The position numbers were made by a program, and so were the translations under genes. 64,000 nucleotides of DNA from Sphingomonas aerolata (lineage in GTDB: Bacteria > Pseudomonadota > Alphaproteobacteria > Sphingomonadales > Sphingomonadaceae): NCBI RefSeq assembly GCF_003046295.1, contig NZ_PZZN01000002.1:992001-1056000 (forward strand), written 5' to 3'. Below, piece after piece: positions 29,643 to 37,526 of this stretch (position 1 is its first letter; the number at the start of each line of letters is the position of its first letter). The notes under the pieces were generated by a model that made no database searches, was not told the DNA's origin, and saw nothing but the letters and a program-made list of their open reading frames with translations.

Positions 29643-29921
29643 ATGGCAGCGTGGCATCGTTCGCGGCGCGCGGATCTTGGTCTGCGCGCGGTGGGACTTC
29701 TCCTCTGCGCAATGGCGTACATCGCCGTGTGGCGGCTGTCCGCCCTCGCGCTTTCCCCTCACGCCGCGGGTGCGTTGGCCTTCGCGCTCGCCGCGATCGG
29801 CTTTCTGGGGGCGAGCGCGGGCAGTGTCATGGTGCTACTCGGGCATCACCTGTTCGACAGTATCGTGGTCAGCGAGCGCTGGCGGCCCCGCGTCCGAGCC
29901 ACGCCAGCGACCACGCGGTGA
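29643..29921 (+). CDS. Small two-helix membrane protein of unknown function
   Basis: A 92-residue protein not recognised as a named family. Two hydrophobic segments (about residues 15-33 and 42-67) are separated by a short SPHAAG loop. The N-terminus is basic (HRSRRADLGLR), and the C-terminus is a basic soluble tail. The ATG has a strong AAGGAGAG site. A 26-bp repeat precedes it and a second copy follows its stop codon. Probably an inner-membrane protein; no motif tells what it does. Confidence 0.6.
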   Translation: MAAWHRSRRADLGLRAVGLLLCAMAYIAVWRLSALALSPHAAGALAFALAAIGFLGASAGSVMVLLGHHLFDSIVVSERWRPRVRATPATTR

Positions 29922-29940
29922 AATGCGACGAGCCGTTGCG

Positions 29941-29962
29941 GCCACTATGGCGCCACTATGGG
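29941..29962 (+). repeat. Tandem 11-bp repeat GCCACTATGGC
   Basis: Two adjacent copies of (G)CCACTATGG at 29941-29962, just before the second 26-bp repeat. Purpose unknown; it may belong to the same regulatory segment. Confidence 0.4.
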
Positions 29963-29972
29963 GTTTCGGGAA

Positions 29973-29998
29973 ATCGCTCTCGAATCCCTATGCCGCGG
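29973..29998 (+). repeat. 26-bp direct repeat, copy 2
   Basis: ATCGCTCTCGAATCCCTATG followed by CCGCGG; 24 of 26 positions equal the copy at 29583-29608, 390 bases away in the same orientation. It lies upstream of the methyltransferase-like gene. Confidence 0.7.
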
Positions 29999-30179
29999 TT
30001 CGTAATTCGGGTTTGCGGGCGCCTGGACGCCCGATCACACAGGCAAAAGCGCGAACATGTCGTCTGAACCCACGCCGGAGCCCCGCGCACGCGGGCGCGT
30101 CATTCCTCTCGGCCAGAACAAGGCGGGCCACGGGCGTGTGACCCCGGCACTCGGCGCCACGGCTGAAGCGAAGGCGGAC

Positions 30180-30632
30180 ATGCCCGCCACCATGACCCGA
30201 GCCTGCGCACGCCGCGCGACGCGCGATCCGCGCTGGCCGCATATCGCGGCGGCGCTCGCCGATCTGCGCGAACGGCATCGCCACGCGGTCCGGATCGTCG
30301 ATGCCGACTGTGCATGCGGGACGCTGCTGATCGAAACCGTGCGTTACGCCCGCGCGCTCGGCTTCACCGCGATCGAGGGGCAGGGCGTCGCCGATGCGCC
30401 GGCGCTGATCGGCCGCGCCCGCGCCGCCGCAGCGCGGCTGCACGATCCCGCGATCGGGCTCGACTTCGAGGTTGGCGGTCTGGCGCAGGCGCTCGCCCGC
30501 GAAGCCGATTTCTCCGCCGACATCGTGCTGTGCCACGACCAGGACGGCGGCATCGCGCGGCTGCTGGCGGCCGCCGGCACCCTCGTGATCGGCGATCCCG
30601 TCGCGACGCGCGTGCGGAGGCAGGCGGCATGA
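30180..30632 (+). CDS. Degenerate SAM-dependent methyltransferase-like protein
   Basis: A 150-residue protein when started at ATG 30180, which has AAGG upstream; an in-frame ATG at 30057 would add 41 low-complexity residues. The segment VRIVDADCACGTLLIETVRYARALGF resembles strand 1 and motif I of class I methyltransferases, but the Gly-rich loop is DADCACG instead of DxGxGxG, and the protein is short. GLDFEVGGL and ADIVLCHDQDG could be the acidic and motif IV strands. Binding of S-adenosylmethionine is therefore doubtful. It overlaps the next gene by four bases. Confidence 0.55.
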   Translation: MPATMTRACARRATRDPRWPHIAAALADLRERHRHAVRIVDADCACGTLLIETVRYARALGFTAIEGQGVADAPALIGRARAAAARLHDPAIGLDFEVGGLAQALAREADFSADIVLCHDQDGGIARLLAAAGTLVIGDPVATRVRRQAA

Positions 30633-30892
30633 CGCGGCGCGACCTGCAATGGAAGGCGGGCGGCTTCGCGCTGATGGCCGTCTCCTGTGCGCTGTGCATG
30701 GCGGTCGACGGATCGCCGCTGATGCTCCTCTTCTTCCCCCTCGCGCTGCTCGGGCTGCCGCTGATGATCCACGGCAAACGCGTCGGGCAGATGGTCCGGG
30801 CGGAACGCCGCGGGCACAGCCACACGGTCGACGCCGTCCATGCCGCGCGCAGACGTCGGCGCGGACAGGGCAGCGATGGCTTCGGCCGCTGA
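30629..30892 (+). CDS. Small membrane protein of unknown function
   Basis: An 87-residue protein with two hydrophobic segments (GGFALMAVSCALCMAV and LMLLFFPLALLGLPLMI) and a basic, His/Arg-rich C-terminus (MVRAERRGHSHTVDAVHAARRRRRG). The ATG overlaps the stop of the methyltransferase-like gene (ATGA), so the two are probably co-expressed. I do not recognise a family. Confidence 0.55.
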   Translation: MTRRDLQWKAGGFALMAVSCALCMAVDGSPLMLLFFPLALLGLPLMIHGKRVGQMVRAERRGHSHTVDAVHAARRRRRGQGSDGFGR

Positions 30893-30957
30893 CCAGCAGA
30901 GGACCTGTCACGGACATCGTCGACGATCGCATGTCACGCTCGTGCAACCTGTCGGCT

Positions 30958-31044
30958 TTAGCGATCCTGGATGAACACGCCGTCGCCGCTATCGCTCGAC
31001 GTCTGATCTGAACCGGGCATGGTCCGCGGACGTTTGCGGACCAT
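30958..31044 (-). CDS. Possible 28-residue small protein with strong ribosome site
   Basis: On the minus strand, AGGAGG stands five bases before an ATG that opens a 28-codon frame (MVRKRPRTMPGSDQTS, then SDSGDGVFIQDR, stop TAA). The N-terminus is basic, the rest Ser/Asp/Gly-rich. The start codon lies inside a perfect 11-bp inverted repeat (31017-31046). It is divergent from the phospholipase gene at 31069. I do not recognise a family; the main evidence is the ideal Shine-Dalgarno sequence. Confidence 0.4.
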   Translation of the reverse strand: MVRKRPRTMPGSDQTSSDSGDGVFIQDR

Positions 31045-31046
31045 GC
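31017..31046. repeat. Perfect inverted repeat upstream of the phospholipase gene
   Basis: GCATGGTCCGC / GCGGACCATGC with an 8-base loop, ending 22 bases before the phospholipase start. No T-tract follows, so it is not a classical terminator on the plus strand. It overlaps the start codon of the possible small gene on the other strand. It may be an operator or an RNA hairpin. Confidence 0.6.
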
Positions 31047-31068
31047 GCTCCTCCTGTGGGTTGCCCCG

Positions 31069-33189
31069 ATGACCGATGTCTCGCGTCGTACACTGCTCGG
31101 TGCAGGCGTCACTGGTGCCGCGCTGTCCGCGTTTCCCGCAGCGATCGCGCGCGCGGCGGCGATCGCACCCGATGTGAAGACGGGCTCGATCATGGATGTC
31201 GAGCATGTCGTCATCCTGATGCAGGAAAATCGCGGGTTCGATCATTATTTCGGCACGTTGCGCGGCGTCCGCGGCTTTGCCGACCGGTTGCCGATCCCCG
31301 TGCCCGCACCGTCTGCGGGCGGGGCGGCGGCACCGGTCTGGTATCAGCGCGACCGGACGGCACCGGGCGGCGCGCGGACCGTGCTGCCCTTCCATCTCTC
31401 CACCCGCACCAATTTCGAGCTGATGCGGATGGAGGGGACGCCGCACAGCTGGCCCGATGCGCAGCGCGGCTGGGACGAGGGGCGGATGGCGCACTGGCCC
31501 GAGGCGAAGAGCCAGCGGGCGATGGGGCATTACCAGCGCGAGGACCTGCCGTTCCAGTTCGCGCTCGCCGAGGCGTTCACGCTGTGCGACGCCTATCACT
31601 GTTCGGTGCAGACGGGGACCAACACGAACCGGCTGTTCCTGTGGAGCGGCACCAACGATCCCGGCGGCACGCTGGGCGGTCCGGCGATCGGCAATTCGCA
31701 TGACAGTTTCCCGGCGGATGGCGGCGATCCCGACCCCTATCGCTGGACCACGGTCGTCGAGCGGTTGCAGGCCAAGGGGGTCGACTGGCGCATCTATCAG
31801 GACATGGCGGACAATTTCACCGACAACCCGCTGGTCGGGTTCGCCGCCTTCCGCGCGGCGCATCATGCGGCAGGCGACGCGGAACTGCGCGACCGGGGGC
31901 TGACGACGCGCGGGCTGGACGCGCTGCGCACCGACGTGCTGGCCGGGCGACTGCCGCAGGTGTCGTACGTCATCGCCACTGCGAAGGGATCCGAGCATCC
32001 CGGTCCGTCGAGCCCGGCACAGGGGGCGGCCTATACCGCCGAGCTGCTCGACGCGCTCACCGCGGACCCGAAGATCTGGGCGCGGACCGCCTTGTTCGTC
32101 ATGTTCGACGAGAATGACGGCTTTTTCGATCATGTCCCGCCGCCCTCGCCGCCGTCGCGCGCTGCCGACGGCACGCTGCTCGGCGGATCGACGGTCGACC
32201 TGACCGGCAGCTATCACCTAAACCCGAGCAAGGGCGACGCGGCACTCGACCTCCCCGCCTATCGCGGCCGCGCCTATGGCCTGGGGCCGCGCGTGCCGAT
32301 GTACGTCGTCTCACCGTGGAGCCGGGGCGGGTGGGTCAATTCGCAGGTGTTCGACCACAGTTCCGTGATCCGCTTCCTTGAACAGCGGTTCGATTTCCAC
32401 GAGCCCAACATCACGCCATGGCGCCGCGCGGTCTGCGGCGACCTGACCTCGGCATTCGATTTCACCGCCGCCGACGTCGCGCCCTTCGTGGCGATGCCCG
32501 ATCCCCGCGCCGATGCCGCACGCGCCGCGGCGATCCCCCGGCAGGTCAGCCCGCAGGCACCACTGGGTGAGTCCCTCCCGTGGCAGGAACCCGGCATCCG
32601 CCGGTCCCGCCCGCTGCCCTATGCGCTGCGCGTCGGCGAGACGATCACCGGTGACGCGATCCGGCTGCACTTCGCGGCCGACGGCACGCAGGCCGCGGTC
32701 TTCCATGTCTATGACCGCAGGGGCCTGGACCAGCCGCCCCGCCGCTTCACGGTCGAGCCCGGACGCACGCTCGACGGGCAATGGGGATTCGACGCGGAGG
32801 GTCGCTATGACCTCTGGGTGCTCGGCCCCAACGGTTTCCACCGGCATTTCACGGGGCATCGCAATGACCCGGCGTTGATGTCGCAGCTTGTCTGGCACGC
32901 GACACCGACCGAGCTGGGGCTGGAGTTCCCCGCCGAACACCGCGCGCATGGACTGGTCGCGCAGGTCGAGCGCGTCGGGGCGGCGGCGCTGGTGACCGGG
33001 CTGGTCGACGCGCGCTACCGCTGGCCGCTCCGCAACAGCCATGGCTGGTACGACGTCACGATCACGGCGGCGACCGCGTCGACCTATCGGCGCCGCGTCT
33101 CGGGGCGGGTCGACGCGCCCGGGCGGATGACGTGCAGCGACCCGTTCGTCACCGCGGCTCAGAACGCGGGCAACACCGCGCCCGCATAA
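31069..33189 (+). CDS. Phosphocholine-specific phospholipase C, Tat-exported
   Basis: A 706-residue alkaline-phosphatase-superfamily phosphoesterase. The N-terminus has a Tat signal (VSRRTLLGAGVTGAALSAFPAAIARA). Active-site segments are VILMQENRGFDHYF (Glu53-Asn54 and Asp58-His59), GTNTNRLFLWSGTND and FDENDGFFDHVPPP (about residue 346). Two C-terminal DUF756-like beta domains follow (about 520-690, containing FHVYDRRG and YRRRVSGR). It cleaves phosphatidylcholine or sphingomyelin in the periplasm or outside the cell, giving phosphocholine. Its 3' end overlaps the convergent metQ-like gene by 31 bases. No clear Shine-Dalgarno is seen before the ATG. Confidence 0.9.
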   Translation: MTDVSRRTLLGAGVTGAALSAFPAAIARAAAIAPDVKTGSIMDVEHVVILMQENRGFDHYFGTLRGVRGFADRLPIPVPAPSAGGAAAPVWYQRDRTAPGGARTVLPFHLSTRTNFELMRMEGTPHSWPDAQRGWDEGRMAHWPEAKSQRAMGHYQREDLPFQFALAEAFTLCDAYHCSVQTGTNTNRLFLWSGTNDPGGTLGGPAIGNSHDSFPADGGDPDPYRWTTVVERLQAKGVDWRIYQDMADNFTDNPLVGFAAFRAAHHAAGDAELRDRGLTTRGLDALRTDVLAGRLPQVSYVIATAKGSEHPGPSSPAQGAAYTAELLDALTADPKIWARTALFVMFDENDGFFDHVPPPSPPSRAADGTLLGGSTVDLTGSYHLNPSKGDAALDLPAYRGRAYGLGPRVPMYVVSPWSRGGWVNSQVFDHSSVIRFLEQRFDFHEPNITPWRRAVCGDLTSAFDFTAADVAPFVAMPDPRADAARAAAIPRQVSPQAPLGESLPWQEPGIRRSRPLPYALRVGETITGDAIRLHFAADGTQAAVFHVYDRRGLDQPPRRFTVEPGRTLDGQWGFDAEGRYDLWVLGPNGFHRHFTGHRNDPALMSQLVWHATPTELGLEFPAEHRAHGLVAQVERVGAAALVTGLVDARYRWPLRNSHGWYDVTITAATASTYRRRVSGRVDAPGRMTCSDPFVTAAQNAGNTAPA

Positions 33190-33953
33190 CGGACCGCGAT
33201 GAAGCGCCGCGTCTCGGGGCTTCGCAGCGCGGCGATCAGCTTGACGACGCGCGGATCCTTGTCGCCACCGGGCAGGCCGACGACGAAATTGACATAGGGG
33301 CTGTTCTTGTCCTCGATCGCGAGCGCGTCGCGCACCGGGTTGAGCTTCGCGTCGAGCGCATAGTTGGTGTTGATCAGCGCCAGATCGACCTCGCCGAGCG
33401 TGCGGGGCAGGGTGGCGCCCTCAAGCTCCTTGAACTTGAGGCTCTTCGGGTTGGTCGCGATGTCGTTGAGGCTCGACAGCGGGTTGGTCGGGTTCTTCAG
33501 CGTGATCAGCCCGGCCTTCTGCAGCAGCAGCAGCGCGCGGCCGCCATTGCTCGGCTCGTTCGGGATCGCGACGGTCGCGCCGTTGGGGACCTGCGCGATC
33601 GTCTTCCACTTGCGCGAATAGGCGCCCAGCGGTTCGACATGGACGCCCGCATAGGGAACCAGATGCGTGCCGCGCGAGGCGTTGAACTCGTCGAGATAGG
33701 GCTTGGTCTCGAAATAACTGACGTCGATCTGCTTCTGCTCGACCTGAAGGTTGGGCTGCACATAATCGTTGAAGACGCGGATCTTCAGATCGACGCCCTG
33801 CTTCGCGAGAGCGGGCTTGATCGATTCGAGAATCTCGGCATGCGGCACCGCGGTCGCGGCGACGGTCAGCGCCGTGCCATCGTCCGTCTTGGCGCCACCG
33901 CATGCGGCGAGCGCGAGCAGCGAGAGCGTGGCGAGCAGAGTGCGGCGGTTCAT
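33159..33953 (-). CDS. metQ: MetQ/NlpA family ABC transporter substrate-binding lipoprotein
   Basis: A 264-residue lipoprotein: the lipobox LALAACGG gives Cys at about residue 18. Family segments VAATAVPHAEILESIKPAL, GVDLKIRVFNDYVQPNLQVEQKQIDVSYFETKPYLDEF and ALINTNYAL are clear. MetQ proteins bind methionine (D or L) for the MetNI permease. The nearby LLM monooxygenase raises the possibility of another organosulfur ligand. Start ATG follows AGGAA. It is the last gene of a five-gene operon, and its 3' end overlaps the phospholipase gene. Confidence 0.9.
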   Translation of the reverse strand: MNRRTLLATLSLLALAACGGAKTDDGTALTVAATAVPHAEILESIKPALAKQGVDLKIRVFNDYVQPNLQVEQKQIDVSYFETKPYLDEFNASRGTHLVPYAGVHVEPLGAYSRKWKTIAQVPNGATVAIPNEPSNGGRALLLLQKAGLITLKNPTNPLSSLNDIATNPKSLKFKELEGATLPRTLGEVDLALINTNYALDAKLNPVRDALAIEDKNSPYVNFVVGLPGGDKDPRVVKLIAALRSPETRRFIAVRYAGAVLPAF

Positions 33954-33961
33954 AAATATTC

Positions 33962-34624
33962 CTAGCGGCGGGTAAAGTGGCGGGCGAGCGCGTCGCCGGC
34001 ATATTGGATGATCTGGACGAGGACGACCAGCAGGACGACGGTGACGACCATCACGTCGGTCTGGAAGCGCTGATAGCCGAACCGGATCGCGAGATCGCCG
34101 AGCCCGCCCGCGCCGACCACGCCGGCCATCGCGGTGAACGAGACGAGCGCGACCGCGGTGACGGTGGCGCCCGAGATCAGCCCCGGCATCGCCTCGGGGA
34201 TCAGCGCGCGGGTGACGATCTGGCGGGTCGTCGCGCCCATCGCCTGCACCGCCTCGATCGTCGTCCGGTCGATCTCCTTCAGCGATCCCTCGACGAGGCG
34301 TGCGTAGAAGGGCGCGGCCCCCACCACCAGCGGCGGGATCGCGCCCGCGACGCCCAGCGACGTGCCGACCAGCAGCACGGTCAGCGGGATCATCACGATC
34401 AGCAGGATGATGAACGGCACCGAGCGCAGGATGTTGACGGCAATCCCGAGCGCGCCATTGGCAAGCCGGTTCTCGATCAGCCGCCCCTTGCCGGTCAGAT
34501 ACAGCAGCACGCCGAGCGGCAGGCCGAGCAGGATCGTCAGCACCAGCGACCCGCCGAGCATGATCAGCGTGTCGAGGCATGCCTGGCCGATATCGGACCA
34601 GTCGACATTTTCGAAGAAGGTCAT
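33962..34624 (-). CDS. metI: MetI-type ABC transporter permease
   Basis: A 220-residue permease with five or six membrane helices. The cytoplasmic EAA-like loop reads [29 protein letters not shown], typical of Met[16 protein letters not shown] and [25 protein letters not shown] are family signatures. The ATG overlaps the metN stop (ATGA). It forms the channel of the transporter with MetN and MetQ. Confidence 0.92.
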   Translation of the reverse strand: MTFFENVDWSDIGQACLDTLIMLGGSLVLTILLGLPLGVLLYLTGKGRLIENRLANGALGIAVNILRSVPFIILLIVMIPLTVLLVGTSLGVAGAIPPLVVGAAPFYARLVEGSLKEIDRTTIEAVQAMGATTRQIVTRALIPEAMPGLISGATVTAVALVSFTAMAGVVGAGGLGDLAIRFGYQRFQTDVMVVTVVLLVVLVQIIQYAGDALARHFTRR

Positions 34625-35355
34625 GCGGCGAGGGCCGCCAGCATGCGCCGGGTCGCCGGATGCGCGGCGTTGGCGAAGATGTCGGTGACGGTGCCGGTCT
34701 CGACGACCTGGCCGCGTTCCAGCACCGCGACGCGGTCGCAGACGTAGCGGACGACGTCCATCTCGTGCGTGATCAGGACGATCGTCAGCCCAAGGTCGCG
34801 GTTGAGGTCACGCAGCAGCGTCAGCACCGAGCGCGTGGTTTCAGGGTCGAGCGCGCTCGTCGCCTCGTCGCACAGCAGGATGTCGGGGTCGGTGGCGAGC
34901 GCGCGGGCGATGCCGACGCGCTGCTTCTGCCCGCCCGACAGCTGGGCGGGGTATTTGGCGGCGTGATCCGACAAGCCGACCCGGTCGAGCAAGGCGGCGA
35001 CCTTGCTCTCGCGCGTCGCTTTCGCGACGCCCGCGAGCACCAGCGGGAAGGCGACGTTCGCCGCGACCGTCCGCGAGGAGAGCAGCCCGAAATTCTGGAA
35101 GATCATGCCGATCCGCCGCCGGAGTGCGCGCAGCTCCGCTGCCGACAGGCCTGCGACGTCGATGCCGTCGACCTCGACGCGCCCGGACGTCGGCCGTTCG
35201 AGCGCATTGATCAGCCGGATCAGCGTCGACTTGCCCGCGCCGGATTGACCGATCACCCCGAACACGCCGCGCGCCGGGATCTCTAGCGACACGCCGTCGA
35301 GCGCCGCCGCTTCGCTTGCCGGGTAGGTTTTGGAAACGTCGCGCAGGCGGATCAT
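34621..35355 (-). CDS. metN: MetN-type ABC transporter ATP-binding protein
   Basis: A 244-residue ATPase with Walker A ([10 protein letters not shown]), Q-loop (MIFQNFGLL), ABC signature ([15 protein letters not shown]), Walker B ([12 protein letters not shown]) and H-loop (ITHEMD). [17 protein letters not shown] is characteristic of MetN. It is shorter than the ~340-residue MetN of enterobacteria: the C-terminal regulatory (ACT-like NIL) domain that mediates methionine trans-inhibition is absent. The ATG overlaps the monooxygenase stop (ATGA). Confidence 0.92.
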   Translation of the reverse strand: MIRLRDVSKTYPASEAAALDGVSLEIPARGVFGVIGQSGAGKSTLIRLINALERPTSGRVEVDGIDVAGLSAAELRALRRRIGMIFQNFGLLSSRTVAANVAFPLVLAGVAKATRESKVAALLDRVGLSDHAAKYPAQLSGGQKQRVGIARALATDPDILLCDEATSALDPETTRSVLTLLRDLNRDLGLTIVLITHEMDVVRYVCDRVAVLERGQVVETGTVTDIFANAAHPATRRMLAALAA

Positions 35356-36368
35356 GCCGACCCCATGACCTGCACCGCGAACCGCTCCATTTCCTCGGCC
35401 TGCGGGCTCATCTGGAGCAGCAGCAGGTCGAGCCCGGCGGCCTCATACTCCGCCACGCGCTCCTTCAGCTGTTCGGGCGTGCCGACCAGATTGGGGCGCA
35501 GCCCGCGGTTGGAGACCGAATATTCCTGGATCTTCAATTCGCGTTCGAGCTGCGTGCCCGACAGCCACTGGTCGAAATTGGCATAGCCCGCGGGCAGTTC
35601 GGTGACGCTGGTGATGCGCTCGAGTTCGCGCTTTGCCTCGGCCTCGCTGTCGCGGACGATCGCATAGGCGGCCATGCCGTACTGCATCGGCGCACCGCCC
35701 GCGGCTTCGCGTCGTGCCGCCATGTCGGCGATCTTGGGCGCGATCGCCGCAGCGGGGTCGCCGTGCATGACATAGGCGTCGCACTTGGCCGCGATCATCG
35801 CCTTCGCCTTCTCGCTCTCGCCGCCGGCATAGACCGTCGGGCGCTTTACGGGCTTGGGCGAACAGATCGCCTGCTCGGTGGTGTAGAACTGCCCGGCAAA
35901 GTCGAACCGCTCCTGCGTCCACAACCCGTCGACGACCGACAGCCATTCGTCGGTCCGCGCGTAGCGATCGTCATGCTGGTCGAACTGCAGACCATATTGC
36001 TTCGCCTCGTCCGCCCACCAGGACGATACGACGTTGAGCGCGAGGCGTCCGCCCGAGATGCGGTCGATATTGGCCGCCGCCTTGGCGAACAGCGCCGGGT
36101 GGTGGAAATTGGGGCGCACCGCGACCATCAGCTCGATGCTGTCGGTCACCGCCGCCAGCGCCGCCGCGGTCGACCACGCATCGAGCGCGGGCTGTTCGAC
36201 GCCCTTGATGTCGTTGAGGTTCAGCTCGGCGATCAGCGTCAGGTCATAGCCCCAGCGCTCTGCATTCTGCGTCAGCGCCTTGGTATAGGCCCAGCTCGCC
36301 TCCATCCCCTCGTCAGGGACGTTGCGAAGCCAGCCGCCGAAAACCGGAGTCCAATAGCCATAGCGCAT
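35352..36368 (-). CDS. LLM-class flavin-dependent monooxygenase (SsuD/SfnG-like)
   Basis: A 338-residue TIM-barrel flavin monooxygenase of the bacterial luciferase-like superfamily. [55 protein letters not shown] ([18 protein letters not shown]) and [15 protein letters not shown] are typical of alkanesulfonate or dimethylsulfone monooxygenases, which use reduced FMN to release sulfite or a sulfinate. The ATG at 36368 has GGAAGA eight bases upstream and overlaps the stop of the ATP-grasp gene. Its place in a metNIQ operon supports organosulfur catabolism. Confidence 0.87.
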   Translation of the reverse strand: MRYGYWTPVFGGWLRNVPDEGMEASWAYTKALTQNAERWGYDLTLIAELNLNDIKGVEQPALDAWSTAAALAAVTDSIELMVAVRPNFHHPALFAKAAANIDRISGGRLALNVVSSWWADEAKQYGLQFDQHDDRYARTDEWLSVVDGLWTQERFDFAGQFYTTEQAICSPKPVKRPTVYAGGESEKAKAMIAAKCDAYVMHGDPAAAIAPKIADMAARREAAGGAPMQYGMAAYAIVRDSEAEAKRELERITSVTELPAGYANFDQWLSGTQLERELKIQEYSVSNRGLRPNLVGTPEQLKERVAEYEAAGLDLLLLQMSPQAEEMERFAVQVMGSA

Positions 36369-37273
36369 CAACAAGTCTTCCCAATCTGTTCGATCAGGTA
36401 ATCGACGAGCCGGTCATGCGGATCCCAGCCGAGCACGTCGAGCGGCCTGGCGACGAAATTGGACAGTGCGTTGATGTCGTAGAAGCGCGCGACGCCATCG
36501 CGGTCGTCGATCATCACCTCGACCCCGCCGACATCGAGATCGACCGCGCGCGCGATCGCCTCGGCGGCATCCTTGAGCACCTGCGACGGCTCGACCGCGG
36601 CCATCCTGATGCCCGATCCGGGGACGACGCACGCATCCGCGGGGCAGAGATCGAACGCGCCGCCGCCCGCGACGTCGATCGCATAGAGGAACTTGCGGTC
36701 GAGCGTCTCGATCCGGGTGATCGCGCCACCGCGGACGGGGACATATTCCTGCACCAGCAACACGCCGTCGACGCTGCTCGGCAGGCCGTTGTCGGTGACC
36801 GCGGCGCGGAGTTCGTCGAGGCTGTCGAAGCGGATGATCCCCGCGCCCGAACCACCGATATTGGCCTTCACGACCAGCGGGAAGCGCAGCGTCTGCGCTG
36901 CGGCGACGACGTCGGCGGCGCGGTGGACGACGCGCGTCTCCGGAATCGCGAGGCCGAGCGACGCGATCAGCGACAATTGCCGCGCCTTGGAGGCGTCGAT
37001 CGCGAGCACGTCGGCGCCGTTGATCACACGCGCGCCGGTGCGGCGCCAGTGATCGAGCATCGCCATCGTGTCGAAGATCGGATGCTCGTCGCTGCGCAGG
37101 AAGCTCGACATCGCGATCCGGTTGAACACGACGCGCGCCGGCGCAGTCTGATCCGCGGGGTTCCAGGACCCGTCCGGCGTGGTGCGCGAGAACTCGACGC
37201 CGCGCGCGTCGAGCGCCGTGAACAGCGGCACGAACCAGGCGGGATGTTCGTAAAGGACGGCGAGATCGGTCAT
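36368..37273 (-). CDS. ATP-grasp domain protein (RimK-like ligase)
   Basis: A 301-residue ATP-grasp enzyme. The central LRFPLVVKANIGGSGAGIIRF is the Lys and Gly-rich nucleotide loop, LVQEYVPVRGGAITRIETLDRKFLYAI the second ATP strand, and DLDVGGVEVMIDDRDGVARFYDINALSNF the Mg-binding Asp and Asn segment. Such enzymes join a carboxylate to an amine or thiol through an acyl phosphate. First well-defined gene of the operon with an SfnG-like monooxygenase and metNIQ. I know no named pathway for that combination; ligation or modification of a sulfur compound is a guess. Confidence 0.83.
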   Translation of the reverse strand: MTDLAVLYEHPAWFVPLFTALDARGVEFSRTTPDGSWNPADQTAPARVVFNRIAMSSFLRSDEHPIFDTMAMLDHWRRTGARVINGADVLAIDASKARQLSLIASLGLAIPETRVVHRAADVVAAAQTLRFPLVVKANIGGSGAGIIRFDSLDELRAAVTDNGLPSSVDGVLLVQEYVPVRGGAITRIETLDRKFLYAIDVAGGGAFDLCPADACVVPGSGIRMAAVEPSQVLKDAAEAIARAVDLDVGGVEVMIDDRDGVARFYDINALSNFVARPLDVLGWDPHDRLVDYLIEQIGKTC

Positions 37274-37480
37274 GAAGCCTCGGATGAATTAAGCGCGCCC
37301 TCTGCCACGCCGACGCGCGGACCGCCATCGATAGCGGCTTTGGCCCGATCAAGCCTGGGTTTAGCGAACGGCGCCGGCGCCAACCGTCGCTTCAATGGAT
37401 CCGCGGGATCGACCTGCGCGAACTCGACGCAGCACGCTTGCGGCGCGCTCGTCAGCGTGGCGACGATGTCGACAGGGGGG
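37270..37480 (-). other. Open frame ending in a 4-base overlap with the ATP-grasp gene
   Basis: The minus-strand frame ending at 37270 (tail RVGVAEGALNSSEAS) overlaps the next start codon as ATGA, exactly like the other junctions of this operon. It can be read back about 70 codons to a run of seven C (37474-37480), but no convincing ATG or GTG with a ribosome site begins it; TTG within DPLKRRL is one candidate. It may be a leader peptide or a chance frame. Confidence 0.25.
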
Positions 37481-37526
37481 GTGGGGAGGGGCGGGCCTCG
37501 CGGCGCAGCGCCGACGGCAGGCGCGC

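Noticed and set aside
37274..37526. Possible SAM riboswitch or SAM-II aptamer before the ATP-grasp-metNIQ operon
   Set aside because: I could not recognise the conserved aptamer segments; only a C-run and GC-rich DNA are seen.
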